Part shown: one piece after another, positions 20,807 through 32,116 of the stretch
How the letters are laid out: every line of letters starts with the position of its first letter
Position numbering within the stretch: the first letter of the stretch is position 1
Source of the DNA: Amycolatopsis sp. 2-15
GTDB lineage: Bacteria; Actinomycetota; Actinomycetes; Mycobacteriales; Pseudonocardiaceae
Assembly: GCF_030285625.1 (NCBI RefSeq)
Contig: NZ_CP127294.1
Span: forward strand, 5,056,501 to 5,120,500
Direction of reading: 5' to 3'
Length of the DNA stretch: 64,000 nt
Translations under genes and position numbers: made by a program
The notes under the pieces: generated by a model
What the model was told of the DNA's origin: nothing
Database searches by the model: none
The model's input: the letters and a program-made list of their open reading frames with translations, nothing else

Positions 20807-21356
20807 GCTCCAGCTGCAACGTGCCGGTGAGGCGCACTTCGCGCAGCATGCCGCGGCCGGTGTCGAGCGTGCGGACGGTCCCGTCGGGCGCCCAGCCCGC
20901 GCGGCGGTAGAAGCCGAGCGTCGGGTGGTCCGACTGCGCGACCCACGTGACGCCGCGGTCGAGCCCGTCTGACCGCAGGTCGGCGGTGGCCGTGCCGAGC
21001 AGACGGCCGGCGTGCCCGCGCCGGCCCCAGCGCGGCTCGACGACGAGCGTCGCGATCAGCGCGGTGGTGGCGGCGTCGGGCGGGGCGGTGCCGTCGGCGG
21101 TGGCGATCTCGTCGATGGGCGCGGGGCCGGCCACGCAGTAGCCGACGGTGAACTCGCCTTCCACCGCGAGGTACACCCGCGTGCCGGGGAACTCGATGGT
21201 CTCGGCCCACGTGCCTTCGAGGTCGGCGGCGTCGAGCGCGTCGATGGCCTCGGCGCCCAGCAGGTCGGTGTAGGCCGCCCGCCAGGTGAGACGCTGGATG
21301 CGGGCGATCTCCGCGGCATCGGACAGGCTCGCGGGACGGACTTCGGCGGCACTCAC
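20796..21356 (-). CDS. GNAT family N-acetyltransferase
   Basis: Protein of 186 residues with the GNAT fold. The acetyl-CoA pyrophosphate loop is the segment EPRWGRRGHAGRLL near residue 110-125, preceded by the ATLVVEP strand, and the late HPTLGFYRRAGW motif is typical. GTG at 21356 is chosen because TAGATT lies seven bases upstream on the minus strand, which suggests a leaderless message; a longer in-frame extension runs into the promoter of the divergent gene. The substrate is unknown. Confidence 0.85.
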   Translation of the reverse strand: MSAAEVRPASLSDAAEIARIQRLTWRAAYTDLLGAEAIDALDAADLEGTWAETIEFPGTRVYLAVEGEFTVGYCVAGPAPIDEIATADGTAPPDAATTALIATLVVEPRWGRRGHAGRLLGTATADLRSDGLDRGVTWVAQSDHPTLGFYRRAGWAPDGTVRTLDTGRGMLREVRLTGTLQLELTH

Positions 21357-21420
21357 GCGGGGGAATCTACCGCCCGCCGTCGCGGAAACTGTCGGGGGCG
21401 GCTGGCACGATGGCGGGACC

Positions 21421-22635
21421 ATGCAGACGATCAGCCTTCAAGCGGCCCGCCGCACCGCGCTGGCCGCCCAGGGGTTCGCCGACGCGCGCCCCGCCGCGCC
21501 GCCCACCCGCCGGCACCTGGCCAAGGTGCTTTCGCGCGTCCAGCTGCTGCAGCTGGACTCCGTGAACGTCGCCGTGCGCGCGCATTACATGCCTGTGTTC
21601 TCGCGCCTGGGCGCCTACGACCAGGCGCTCGTCGACGACGCCGCCTGGGCCGACACCGCGCGCAGACCGCGCATGCTCGTGGAGTCGTGGGCCCACGAGG
21701 CGAGCCTGCTGCCCGTCGAAGACTGGCCGCTCCTGCGCTCCGGCGCCAAACGCGACGGCTGGTGGCGCAACTACACCCGCGTCGTCGAAACCGTGCCGGG
21801 CCTGATCGACGACGTGCTCGCCATCGTCAAGGAACACGGCCCCATCGGCGCGGGCGCCATCGAGAAGGTGCTCGAAGCGGAGGTCGCCGGGCGGGGGCCC
21901 GGTGCGTGGTGGGAACGCTCGGTGGTCAAGAAGGCGTGCGAGTACCTGTTCGGCCTCGGCCGCCTGTCCACGGGCACGCGCCGGTCGTTCGAACGTCTCT
22001 ACGACCTGACCGAACGGGTGGTGCCGCCGGCGATCCTGTCCCGGCAGATGTCGGCCGAGGAGGGTGCCCGCGGCCTGATCGACCGCTCCGCCCGCGCCTT
22101 GGGCGTCGCCACGGAGACCGACCTGCGCGACTACTACCGGCTCGGCCCGGACGTCGCGCGCCAGGCTGTCGCGGAGCTGGTCGAAGCGGGCACCCTGGAA
22201 CCCGTCCAGGTCCGCGACTGGCGCGGCATCGCCTACCGGCACACGGCCGCCCGCACGCCGCGTGCTGTGACCGGGCGGGCCCTGCTGTGCCCGTTCGACC
22301 CGCTCATCTGGGAACGCGCTCGCACTGAGCGGCTCTTCGGCTTCCGCTACCGCATCGAGATCTACGTGCCGGAACCCAAGCGGCTCTACGGCTACTACGT
22401 TTTCCCGTTCCTTCTCGACGGTTCCCTGGTCGCTCGCGTGGACCTCAAGTCCGACCGCGCGGCCGGCGTGCTGCGCGTGCAGGGCTCCTTCGCCGAGGAG
22501 GGCGCCGACGTGCCGCGGGTCGCCGCCGAGCTGGCGGCCGAGCTGGCGCACATGGCGGAGTGGCTCGGCCTGGCCGGCGTCGCGGTCGGCCCGCGCGGCG
22601 ACCTGGCGGGGCCGCTGGCGCGCGCGGTGCGCTGA
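21421..22635 (+). CDS. YcaQ/AlkZ-like winged-helix DNA glycosylase
   Basis: Protein of 404 residues of the HTH_42 (DUF1006) family. Members such as AlkZ and Escherichia coli YcaQ are DNA glycosylases that unhook interstrand crosslinks or remove alkylated bases. Family marks seen here: LQLDSVNVAVRAHYMPVFSR near residues 39-58, ESWAHEASLLP, and LLCPFDPLIWERARTERLFG near residue 295. The QLD triplet corresponds to the catalytic Q-phi-D/Q motif described for this family. ATG at 21421 is divergent from the GNAT gene with 64 bases between starts. A non-coding, repeat-rich stretch follows. Many producers carry one such gene for self-resistance; no biosynthetic cluster is present here. Confidence 0.82.
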   Translation: MQTISLQAARRTALAAQGFADARPAAPPTRRHLAKVLSRVQLLQLDSVNVAVRAHYMPVFSRLGAYDQALVDDAAWADTARRPRMLVESWAHEASLLPVEDWPLLRSGAKRDGWWRNYTRVVETVPGLIDDVLAIVKEHGPIGAGAIEKVLEAEVAGRGPGAWWERSVVKKACEYLFGLGRLSTGTRRSFERLYDLTERVVPPAILSRQMSAEEGARGLIDRSARALGVATETDLRDYYRLGPDVARQAVAELVEAGTLEPVQVRDWRGIAYRHTAARTPRAVTGRALLCPFDPLIWERARTERLFGFRYRIEIYVPEPKRLYGYYVFPFLLDGSLVARVDLKSDRAAGVLRVQGSFAEEGADVPRVAAELAAELAHMAEWLGLAGVAVGPRGDLAGPLARAVR

Positions 22636-22644
22636 CTGGCGCCT

Positions 22645-23109
22645 GAACGCGTTGCGGGGCAAGGAGTTCGGTCCGGAGGTGGCTGGCGAGAAGTGGCGGG
22701 CCGCTATGGATCCCTGGCGCCGGGGGAGCCGCTCACCTGGCCGCAGGGCCGGTTCCCGTGGCGTGGTGCCTTGGTGCGGTTGTCACGTGTGCTGCGGTCT
22801 GCCGAATCCGAACGCATTGCGGGGCGAGGCCCTTCGCCGGAGCCGGTTGTGTCGCTTGAAGGTGCCGGCCGCACGGGCGCTGGGCAGATAGCGGGAGAGC
22901 CGTTTCGGTGTCACAGCGACGTTGGTGGCGAGTGCGGTGCGCCGAGCCGGCCCTGAATCCGTTGCCCGGCAGGGATCTCGCGCCGATGTTGGTCGCCGGC
23001 GACCAACATCGGCCGCTGATCAACGCGCAGGTGCCGCCCGAGCAACGCAGTTGCCGCCGCGAGCTGATTCCGGACGGAATACCCTGCGGGACAAGGACTT
23101 CGCGCCAAA
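22645..23109 (+). repeat. Four degenerate ~33-base repeats in a non-coding gap
   Basis: The 537-base stretch 22636-23172 holds no gene I can support. Four related units lie in the same orientation at 22645-22677, 22810-22842, 22955-22987 and 23077-23109. Each follows the pattern GAAYSCRTTGCGGGGCAAGG with a TTCGCGCC-like end; the first and second share GCATTGCGGGGC or GCGTTGCGGGGC, and the last two share the TCGCGCC end. Spacings are 165, 145 and 122 bases. The divergence suggests old copies of a small dispersed element. The exact function is unknown. Confidence 0.6.
22982..23013. repeat. 32-base perfect palindrome without loop
   Basis: Arms of 16 bases, centre between 22997 and 22998, with no mismatch: GCCGATGTTGGTCGCC and its exact complement. 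It starts inside the third degenerate repeat unit. Such loop-free perfect dyads fit a protein-binding site or a cruciform better than a terminator. No gene start lies within 400 bases on the plus strand. Confidence 0.7.
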
Positions 23110-23126
23110 ATAGCTGCAGCTGCGAA

Positions 23127-23165
23127 GCGGCGGGCCGGACCGGATGCCTCGGTCCGGCCCGCCGC
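23127..23165 (-). terminator. Terminator of the RHH-DUF4097 operon
   Basis: A perfect 16-bp stem (23127-23142 with 23150-23165) and a seven-base loop lie eight bases after the DUF4097 stop on the minus strand. The downstream minus strand reads TTCGCAGCTGCAGCTATTTT, so there is only a weak T-run. The position and strength of the stem support a terminator. Confidence 0.7.
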
Positions 23166-23172
23166 CTCCCCC

Positions 23173-24162
23173 TTAGCCGGCCGCGCGGGTCACCACCGCG
23201 TTGCCCGTGCCGGTGCGGGCGCGGACGCGCAGGGTGGCGCCCGCTTCGGGCGGCACGTCGGACACGTCCAGCTCGCTGTGGACGCGGCCCGCGGACGAGG
23301 CCAGCTCGACCTCGGCCGCGACGCCGCGGCGGATGCCCACGCGGACTTCGCCGGAGCCGGTGATCAGGTCGACCGAGCCGGAGGACGCTTCGGCGACGGA
23401 GAGATCTCCGCTGCCGGTGCGGGCCATGACTTCGCCCGTGACGGAGCCGAGCCAGACGTTGCCGGTACCGGTGGCCAGCGTCGCGGAGCCGGAGACGGAC
23501 GCCGCCTCCACCGAGCCGCTGCCGGTGCGCAGCTGGAGGCCGGCGGGCGTCGGGCCGAGCTTCACGCGGCCCGTGCCGGTGCGCACGATGGCGGCGCCGT
23601 CGGCCTGTTCCAGCGTGACCTCGCCGGAGCCGGTCAGGATGTCGGCGCGCCCGGCCGTGCCGGTGACCGTGACGTCGGCGGCGCCGGCGCGCACCTCCAC
23701 GTGGGAGCCCTTCGGCGCGTGCACGGTGACGGACACCGGCACGTTCCGCAGCTGCCACGCCTTCGCCGCCCGCACCACGAGCCGGTTGCCGGTCTTCTCG
23801 ATGCGCGCCTGGCGCACCGCGTCGGCCGGCGAGGCGTCCGCGGTCACGCCCAGCTGGTCACCGAAACGCTCGCCAACCCAAGAGAGCAAGTTGTTCACCC
23901 CGCTGACCCACGGCGGCTGCTCACCGGCGTCGTGCCGCAGCTCGACCCGGGCGCCGGACTCGCGGTCCAGCACCAGTTCCACGCGGCCGATCGTCACGCC
24001 GACGTCGAGCTCCAGCGGGCCGTCGGCCTCGAACTCCGACGAACGCGCCAGCGGATCGTCCGAAGTGGACGAACCAAGATCGGCCGAAGCGACGGCCTCC
24101 TCCGCCGCACCCGCGACGGCTTCCTCGGCGGCTTCGTCCCCATGGGACTTGTCTTCACTCAT
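23173..24162 (-). CDS. DUF4097 beta-helix protein
   Basis: Protein of 329 residues with a ~45-residue acidic Ala/Glu/Ser-rich N-terminus and then a long right-handed beta-helix-like region. The C-terminal two thirds repeat short strands ending in TGSG or TGTG (at least eight times, about every 20 residues), the DUF4097/DUF2807 pattern of putative adhesins. No signal peptide or membrane segment is visible, so it may be cytosolic. ATG at 24162 follows GGAGGGGG. It lies 15 bases downstream of the RHH regulator gene and is surely cotranscribed with it. Function is unknown; in related operons DUF4097 proteins follow a small regulator, which suggests an envelope-sensing or structural role (inference). 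Confidence 0.8.
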   Translation of the reverse strand: MSEDKSHGDEAAEEAVAGAAEEAVASADLGSSTSDDPLARSSEFEADGPLELDVGVTIGRVELVLDRESGARVELRHDAGEQPPWVSGVNNLLSWVGERFGDQLGVTADASPADAVRQARIEKTGNRLVVRAAKAWQLRNVPVSVTVHAPKGSHVEVRAGAADVTVTGTAGRADILTGSGEVTLEQADGAAIVRTGTGRVKLGPTPAGLQLRTGSGSVEAASVSGSATLATGTGNVWLGSVTGEVMARTGSGDLSVAEASSGSVDLITGSGEVRVGIRRGVAAEVELASSAGRVHSELDVSDVPPEAGATLRVRARTGTGNAVVTRAAG

Positions 24163-24177
24163 CGTCGCATCCCCCTC

Positions 24178-24684
24178 CTAGCTCTGAACCCAGCCGTGCA
24201 GCTTGGTTTCCGAGCGGCCGCCCGTGTGGTGCCGCTGCTGGTGGTGCTGCGCCTGGCCGAGTGCGCCCTGCACGGCCTGGGCGACGAACGTGTTGAGCGA
24301 GACCCCCTGCGCGGCCGCCGCCTGCTCGGCCTGGCTCTTGATCTGCTCCACGAGCCGCAGCGTGATGCGCGAGATGTCCCCGCCGTCGAGGGGCGGGGTA
24401 GGCGTGCGCGGCTGGTCCGCCCGCGCCGGCTCGCCGGATTCGGGCGCGCCGGTCACGACGACGCGCACGTCGCGGCCGTCGAGCCGGACGTCCACGACCT
24501 GGCCCGGCAGGGCGGCGGTCACCTCGGCGGCGAGGTCGGCCAGCGCGTTCATCAACGTCAGCCGGGCCGAGGGTTCGAGTGCGGACGACAGGAGAGCGGC
24601 CGTGCGCCGGGTCTGCTCGTCCCCGGCGGAGGCCGTGTTCGCGAGGTCTTCGCGAAGGTTCGCGATATACGGCGTCAGGTCCAT
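24178..24684 (-). CDS. Ribbon-helix-helix (HicB-like) regulator
   Basis: Protein of 168 residues. The C-terminal ~45 residues carry an RHH/Arc-type DNA-binding unit: the strand [15 protein letters not shown] and the two helices with [16 protein letters not shown]. The N-terminal ~90 residues are helical and then beta-rich ([15 protein letters not shown]), perhaps a sensor or dimer domain, and a Pro-rich linker joins them. Homologues are labelled toxin-antitoxin HicB family, but there is no HicA toxin beside it. ATG at 24684 sits six bases after a -10 hexamer and has no Shine-Dalgarno sequence, so the message is probably leaderless. Two TGACGTCA palindromes in its promoter suggest autoregulation. 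Confidence 0.8.
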   Translation of the reverse strand: MDLTPYIANLREDLANTASAGDEQTRRTAALLSSALEPSARLTLMNALADLAAEVTAALPGQVVDVRLDGRDVRVVVTGAPESGEPARADQPRTPTPPLDGGDISRITLRLVEQIKSQAEQAAAAQGVSLNTFVAQAVQGALGQAQHHQQRHHTGGRSETKLHGWVQS

Positions 24685-24690
24685 GACACC

Positions 24691-24719
24691 ACTATGACGT
24701 CATCTATGACGTCAGTCAA
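24691..24719 (-). promoter_or_regulatory. Leaderless promoter with twin TGACGTCA operator
   Basis: On the minus strand: TTGACT (-35, 24714-24719), a 17-base spacer, CATAGT (-10, 24691-24696), then six bases to the ATG at 24684. The palindrome TGACGTCA occurs twice, at 24695-24702 and 24707-24714, 12 bases apart, filling the spacer and touching both hexamers. RHH proteins bind tandem short dyads at about this spacing, so this is very likely the self-operator of the operon. Confidence 0.75.
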
Positions 24720-24816
24720 GGAAGCCGTGACGGCACGTGGTGTCACGCCGGCATCGAACACACAAGCGGTTAGAGTGCGGGCCGGGAGAGCCGCAAGCCG
24801 GAGAGGGAGTGCTGAC

Positions 24817-25569
24817 GTGGTCGAGACCGTGTCGCCCAGAGTGCAACTGGTCGCGAAAACGGAGTTCTTCCCACCGGAGGACGTGCCGTGGACGACGGAC
24901 GCCGACGGGGGGCAGGCCCTGGCCGAGTTCGCCGGGCGCGCCTGTTACCAGTCGTGGAAGAAGCCGAACCCGAAGACGGCCACCAACGCCGGCTACCTCG
25001 ACCACATCATCGAGGTCGGCCACCTTTCCGTGCTGGAGCACGGTTCCGTGAGCTTCTACATCACCGGCCTCTCGCGCTCGCTCACCCACGAGCTGATCCG
25101 CCACCGCCACTTCTCCTACTCGCAGCTCTCGCAGCGCTACGTCCCCGAGCGCGACGCGGCCTTCGTCGAGCCCGATGTGATCGCGAACGACCCCGAGCTG
25201 CACGAGAAGTTCCTCAAGGCCGCGCAGGCCAGTGCCGACGCCTACACCGAGCTGCTCGCCGGGCTCGAGGAGAAGTTCGCCGACGCGCCGAGCGCCACAC
25301 TGCGCCGCAAGCAGGCCCGCCAGGCCGCTCGTTCCGTGCTCCCGAACGCCACTGAGACGCGCATCGTCGTCACCGGCAATTACCGCGCCTGGCGCCACTT
25401 CGTCGCCATGCGGGCCACCGAGCACGCCGACGTCGAGATCCGCGCGCTGGCCATCGAGTGCCTGCGGGAGCTGCAGAAGGCGGCGGGCAACGTGTTCGCC
25501 GACTTCACCATCTCCACCCTGCCCGACGGCACCGAGGTCGCCTCGAGCCCGAAGGTGCTCGAAGGCTGA
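24817..25569 (+). CDS. thyX: FAD-dependent thymidylate synthase
   Basis: ThyX methylates dUMP to dTMP with methylene-tetrahydrofolate, FAD and NADPH, without the dihydrofolate by-product of ThyA. The 250-residue protein has the ThyX signature [13 protein letters not shown] at residues 95-107 (RHRxxSxxxxSxR) and the downstream N-x-R-x-W-type segment [15 protein letters not shown] at 24817 has GGAGAGGGAG upstream. The order thyX-dapA-rnj is conserved in mycobacteria; here an ACT gene, an Nramp gene and a kinase gene stand between. The next gene overlaps its stop by one base. Confidence 0.96.
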   Translation: MVETVSPRVQLVAKTEFFPPEDVPWTTDADGGQALAEFAGRACYQSWKKPNPKTATNAGYLDHIIEVGHLSVLEHGSVSFYITGLSRSLTHELIRHRHFSYSQLSQRYVPERDAAFVEPDVIANDPELHEKFLKAAQASADAYTELLAGLEEKFADAPSATLRRKQARQAARSVLPNATETRIVVTGNYRAWRHFVAMRATEHADVEIRALAIECLRELQKAAGNVFADFTISTLPDGTEVASSPKVLEG

Positions 25570-25967
25570 TGAAACGACTCGCGATCGACGTCCGCCCGGG
25601 CGACTACTCGGTAGTGCGCCTGCCCGCCGACGCACCGGTGCCCGCAGACCTGCTCGACCCGGCCGGGCCCGCGCTCGTGTCCGTGACCCGCACGCCGGAG
25701 GAGCTTTCGGTGATCTGCCCGACGGGCCGCGAGCCCTCGGGCGGCGTCGTCGAGCACGGCTGGCGCCTGATGAGCGTGCGCGGCCCGCTGGAGTTCACGC
25801 TCACCGGCGTGATCTCGGCGCTCGCGTCCGAGCTCGCCGCCGCCGGCGTCGCCCTGTTCTCACTGTCCACATTCGACACCGACCACATCCTCGTGCGCGC
25901 CGCCGAGCTCGACCGCGCGGTGAAGGCGTTCCGCGACGCAGGCCACGAGGTCGGCCTGCCTGCCTGA
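25569..25967 (+). CDS. ACT domain-containing protein
   Basis: Protein of 132 residues made of two ACT-like halves, as in the CASTOR-related small ACT proteins of bacteria. The C-terminal part GPLEFTLTGVISALASELAA, followed by FSLSTFDTDHILV, is the typical ligand-binding half. ACT proteins bind amino acids; this branch has no known target. The ATG overlaps the thyX stop (TGATG), so it is translated together with thyX. A long hairpin follows two bases after its stop. Confidence 0.82.
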   Translation: MKRLAIDVRPGDYSVVRLPADAPVPADLLDPAGPALVSVTRTPEELSVICPTGREPSGGVVEHGWRLMSVRGPLEFTLTGVISALASELAAAGVALFSLSTFDTDHILVRAAELDRAVKAFRDAGHEVGLPA

Positions 25968-25968
25968 A

Positions 25969-26020
25969 ACCGGCCGCGACGGTTCTCCGCCCGCGAAGAC
26001 GGAGGACCGTCGCGGCCGGT
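25969..26020 (+). terminator. 21-bp hairpin after the ACT gene
   Basis: ACCGGCCGCGACGGTTCTCC and its near-exact complement (one G-T pair) form a 21-bp stem, 25969-25989 with 26000-26020, loop of ten. It starts two bases after the stop codon. No T-tract follows, as is common for strong hairpin terminators in actinomycetes. Confidence 0.7.
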
Positions 26021-26051
26021 ACGGCCAACCGGCTGGTGGTCGAGCGCACCC

Positions 26052-26081
26052 TTGCCCTGGAAAGTTCGGCGTGCCTAAACT
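26052..26081 (+). promoter_or_regulatory. Promoter of the Nramp gene
   Basis: TTGCCC (26052-26057) and TAAACT (26076-26081) with an 18-base spacer. The -10 lies in a partial dyad, CCTAAACT-TCG-AGTTGGG, which could be a metal-regulator site, but it does not match a DtxR/MntR consensus that I know well. Confidence 0.5.
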
Positions 26082-26117
26082 TCGAGTTGGGATATCCGAC
26101 AGACGGAGGGCGACGTG

Positions 26118-27359
26118 ATGGCGGTGGCGGAAGCGGTCCGGCCCCGGCGGCTCGCCCGCCTGCGCGCGGGCTCGGCCCTGCTCGGTCCGGCGTTCGTCGC
26201 CTCCGTGGCGTACGTGGACCCGGGCAACGTCGCGTCGAACATCAGCGCGGGCGCGCGGTTCGGGTACCTGCTGGTGTGGGTGATCGTCGCGGCGAACCTG
26301 ATGGCCGTGCTGGTGCAGTACCTGTCGGCGAAGCTCGGCCTGGTCACCGGCCGGTCGCTGCCCGAGGCGCTGCGCGAACGGCTGCCCCGGTCGGCGCGCC
26401 TGGCGTATTGGGCGCAGGCCGAGGTGGTCGCCGTGGCCACCGACCTGGCCGAGGTCGTCGGCGGCGCCATCGCGCTGAACCTGCTGTTCGACCTGCCGCT
26501 CGTGATCGGCGGCCTGATCACCGGACTGGTGTCACTGACGCTGCTGGCGGTGCAGGACCGCGGTGGCCAGCGGACGTTCGAACGGGTGGTGACCGGCCTG
26601 CTCGCCGTGATCGCCATCGGCTTCCTGGCGAGCCTGTTCGTGGAGCCGCCCTCGGCTTCGGGGATCGCGAGCGGGCTCGTGCCGCGCTTCGACGGCGCCG
26701 ACAGCGTGCTGATCGCCGCCGCCATGCTCGGCGCCACCGTGATGCCGCACGCGGTCTACCTGCACTCCGGTCTCGTCCGCGACCGCCACGGCACGCCCGC
26801 GCCCGAGAAGCGGCGACGCCTGCTTCGCGCCACTCGCTACGACGTCGGCTTCGCGATGCTGCTCGCCGGCGCGGTCAACCTCGGCATGCTGCTGCTGGCC
26901 GCCACGAACCTGCAGGGCCTGCCCGGCGTCGACTCGATCGAGGGCGCGCACGGCGCCGTCGCCACGGCGCTCGGCCCGACCATCGCGCTGCTGTTCGCGA
27001 TCGGGCTGCTGGCCTCCGGCCTCGCGTCCACGTCGGTGGGCGCCTACGCGGGCGCGATGATCATGCAGGGCTTGCTGCGCAAGAAGTTCCCGATCCTCGT
27101 GCGCCGGCTCGTCACGCTCACGCCCGCGATCGTGGTGCTCGCGCTGGGCGCCGACCCGAGCGCCGCGCTGGTGGTGTCGCAAGTGGTGCTGTCGTTCGGC
27201 ATCCCGTTCGCGCTCGTGCCGCTCATCCGTCTCACGTCGGACGCGCAGCTCATGGGCACCGACGTGAACCGGCGGATCACCACGGTGCTGGCCTGGGGTG
27301 TCGCGGCCGTGATCATCACGCTGAACGTCGCGCTCATCTACCTCACCGTCGCGGGCTGA
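26118..27359 (+). CDS. mntH: Nramp family divalent metal transporter (MntH)
   Basis: Proton-coupled Mn2+/Fe2+ importer of 413 residues with 11 transmembrane helices. The metal site in helix 1 reads YVDPGNVASN (DPGN motif) and the helix 6 partner is ATVMPHAVYLHS (MPH motif); both are intact. The GGxxQ-like internal segments and length are typical. ATG at 26118 is preferred over the GTG three bases earlier because GGAGGG is then seven bases away. It stands alone between the ACT and kinase genes. Confidence 0.93.
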   Translation: MAVAEAVRPRRLARLRAGSALLGPAFVASVAYVDPGNVASNISAGARFGYLLVWVIVAANLMAVLVQYLSAKLGLVTGRSLPEALRERLPRSARLAYWAQAEVVAVATDLAEVVGGAIALNLLFDLPLVIGGLITGLVSLTLLAVQDRGGQRTFERVVTGLLAVIAIGFLASLFVEPPSASGIASGLVPRFDGADSVLIAAAMLGATVMPHAVYLHSGLVRDRHGTPAPEKRRRLLRATRYDVGFAMLLAGAVNLGMLLLAATNLQGLPGVDSIEGAHGAVATALGPTIALLFAIGLLASGLASTSVGAYAGAMIMQGLLRKKFPILVRRLVTLTPAIVVLALGADPSAALVVSQVVLSFGIPFALVPLIRLTSDAQLMGTDVNRRITTVLAWGVAAVIITLNVALIYLTVAG

Positions 27360-27445
27360 AACCGGGCTGAGACCCGGAGGAACCGGCGTGGGCCTCGCGC
27401 GGTCCGACTAGCATCTGCGCGACCCCGAACGAGGAGCCCGGCCCC

Positions 27446-31756
<4,311 letters not shown>

Positions 31757-31773
31757 GTTCTTCGCGTCGACGA

Positions 31774-31817
31774 CCGCCGCCGCTCTCCCTTCGCCGGGGG
31801 AGCGGCGGCGGTTTTTT
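31774..31817 (+). terminator. Intrinsic terminator after rnj
   Basis: A 16-bp stem (31774-31789 with 31796-31811, one G-T pair), loop TTCGCC, then six T residues (31812-31817). A second T-run of six lies at 31833-31838 in a repeat of GGTTTTTTCAGCG. Confidence 0.92.
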
Positions 31818-31838
31818 CAGCGCGGCCGACCGGTTTTT

Positions 31839-31943
31839 TCAGCGGGTGATGGCGGCGATCAGCAGCGCGAAGGCGACGACGGCGCCCTGACGGGCGAGTG
31901 CGTTGCGGGCCCGGCGCTGCTCGGACTTGTTCGGTGTGGTCAC
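31839..31943 (-). CDS. 34-residue single-helix membrane peptide
   Basis: A small open frame that reads VTTPNKSEQRRARNALARQ and then a hydrophobic stretch (about residues 20-32, GAVVAFALLIAAI). A basic amphipathic start followed by one transmembrane helix is the layout of many real actinobacterial small membrane proteins. GTG at 31943 has a GGGGGC site upstream. The frame is convergent with rnj and divergent from the VWA gene. Its function is unknown. Support comes from composition and context only, so a non-coding status is possible. Confidence 0.5.
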   Translation of the reverse strand: MTTPNKSEQRRARNALARQGAVVAFALLIAAITR

Positions 31944-32116
31944 GGCTGCCCCCGTTTCTCGTGGTCGGTCCCATGGTCGCTCGTGCGGCGGCCCGGCACA
32001 TCCCGCGCGAGGCGGGTCCTGGCTCCCCCTCAAGTACGAGTCCGGCTTTACGCCGTTCGTCCTACGGCGGCGGGCCGCGGCGGCGTTAACCTGCCTTGAG
32101 CAGGAGGGACGCGCCG

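Noticed and set aside
22645..23109. CRISPR array
   Set aside because: The repeats are degenerate, only four, with uneven spacers of more than 85 bases, and no cas genes are present.
24178..24684. HicAB toxin-antitoxin system
   Set aside because: No HicA-like toxin frame is present beside the RHH protein; the partner is a DUF4097 protein.
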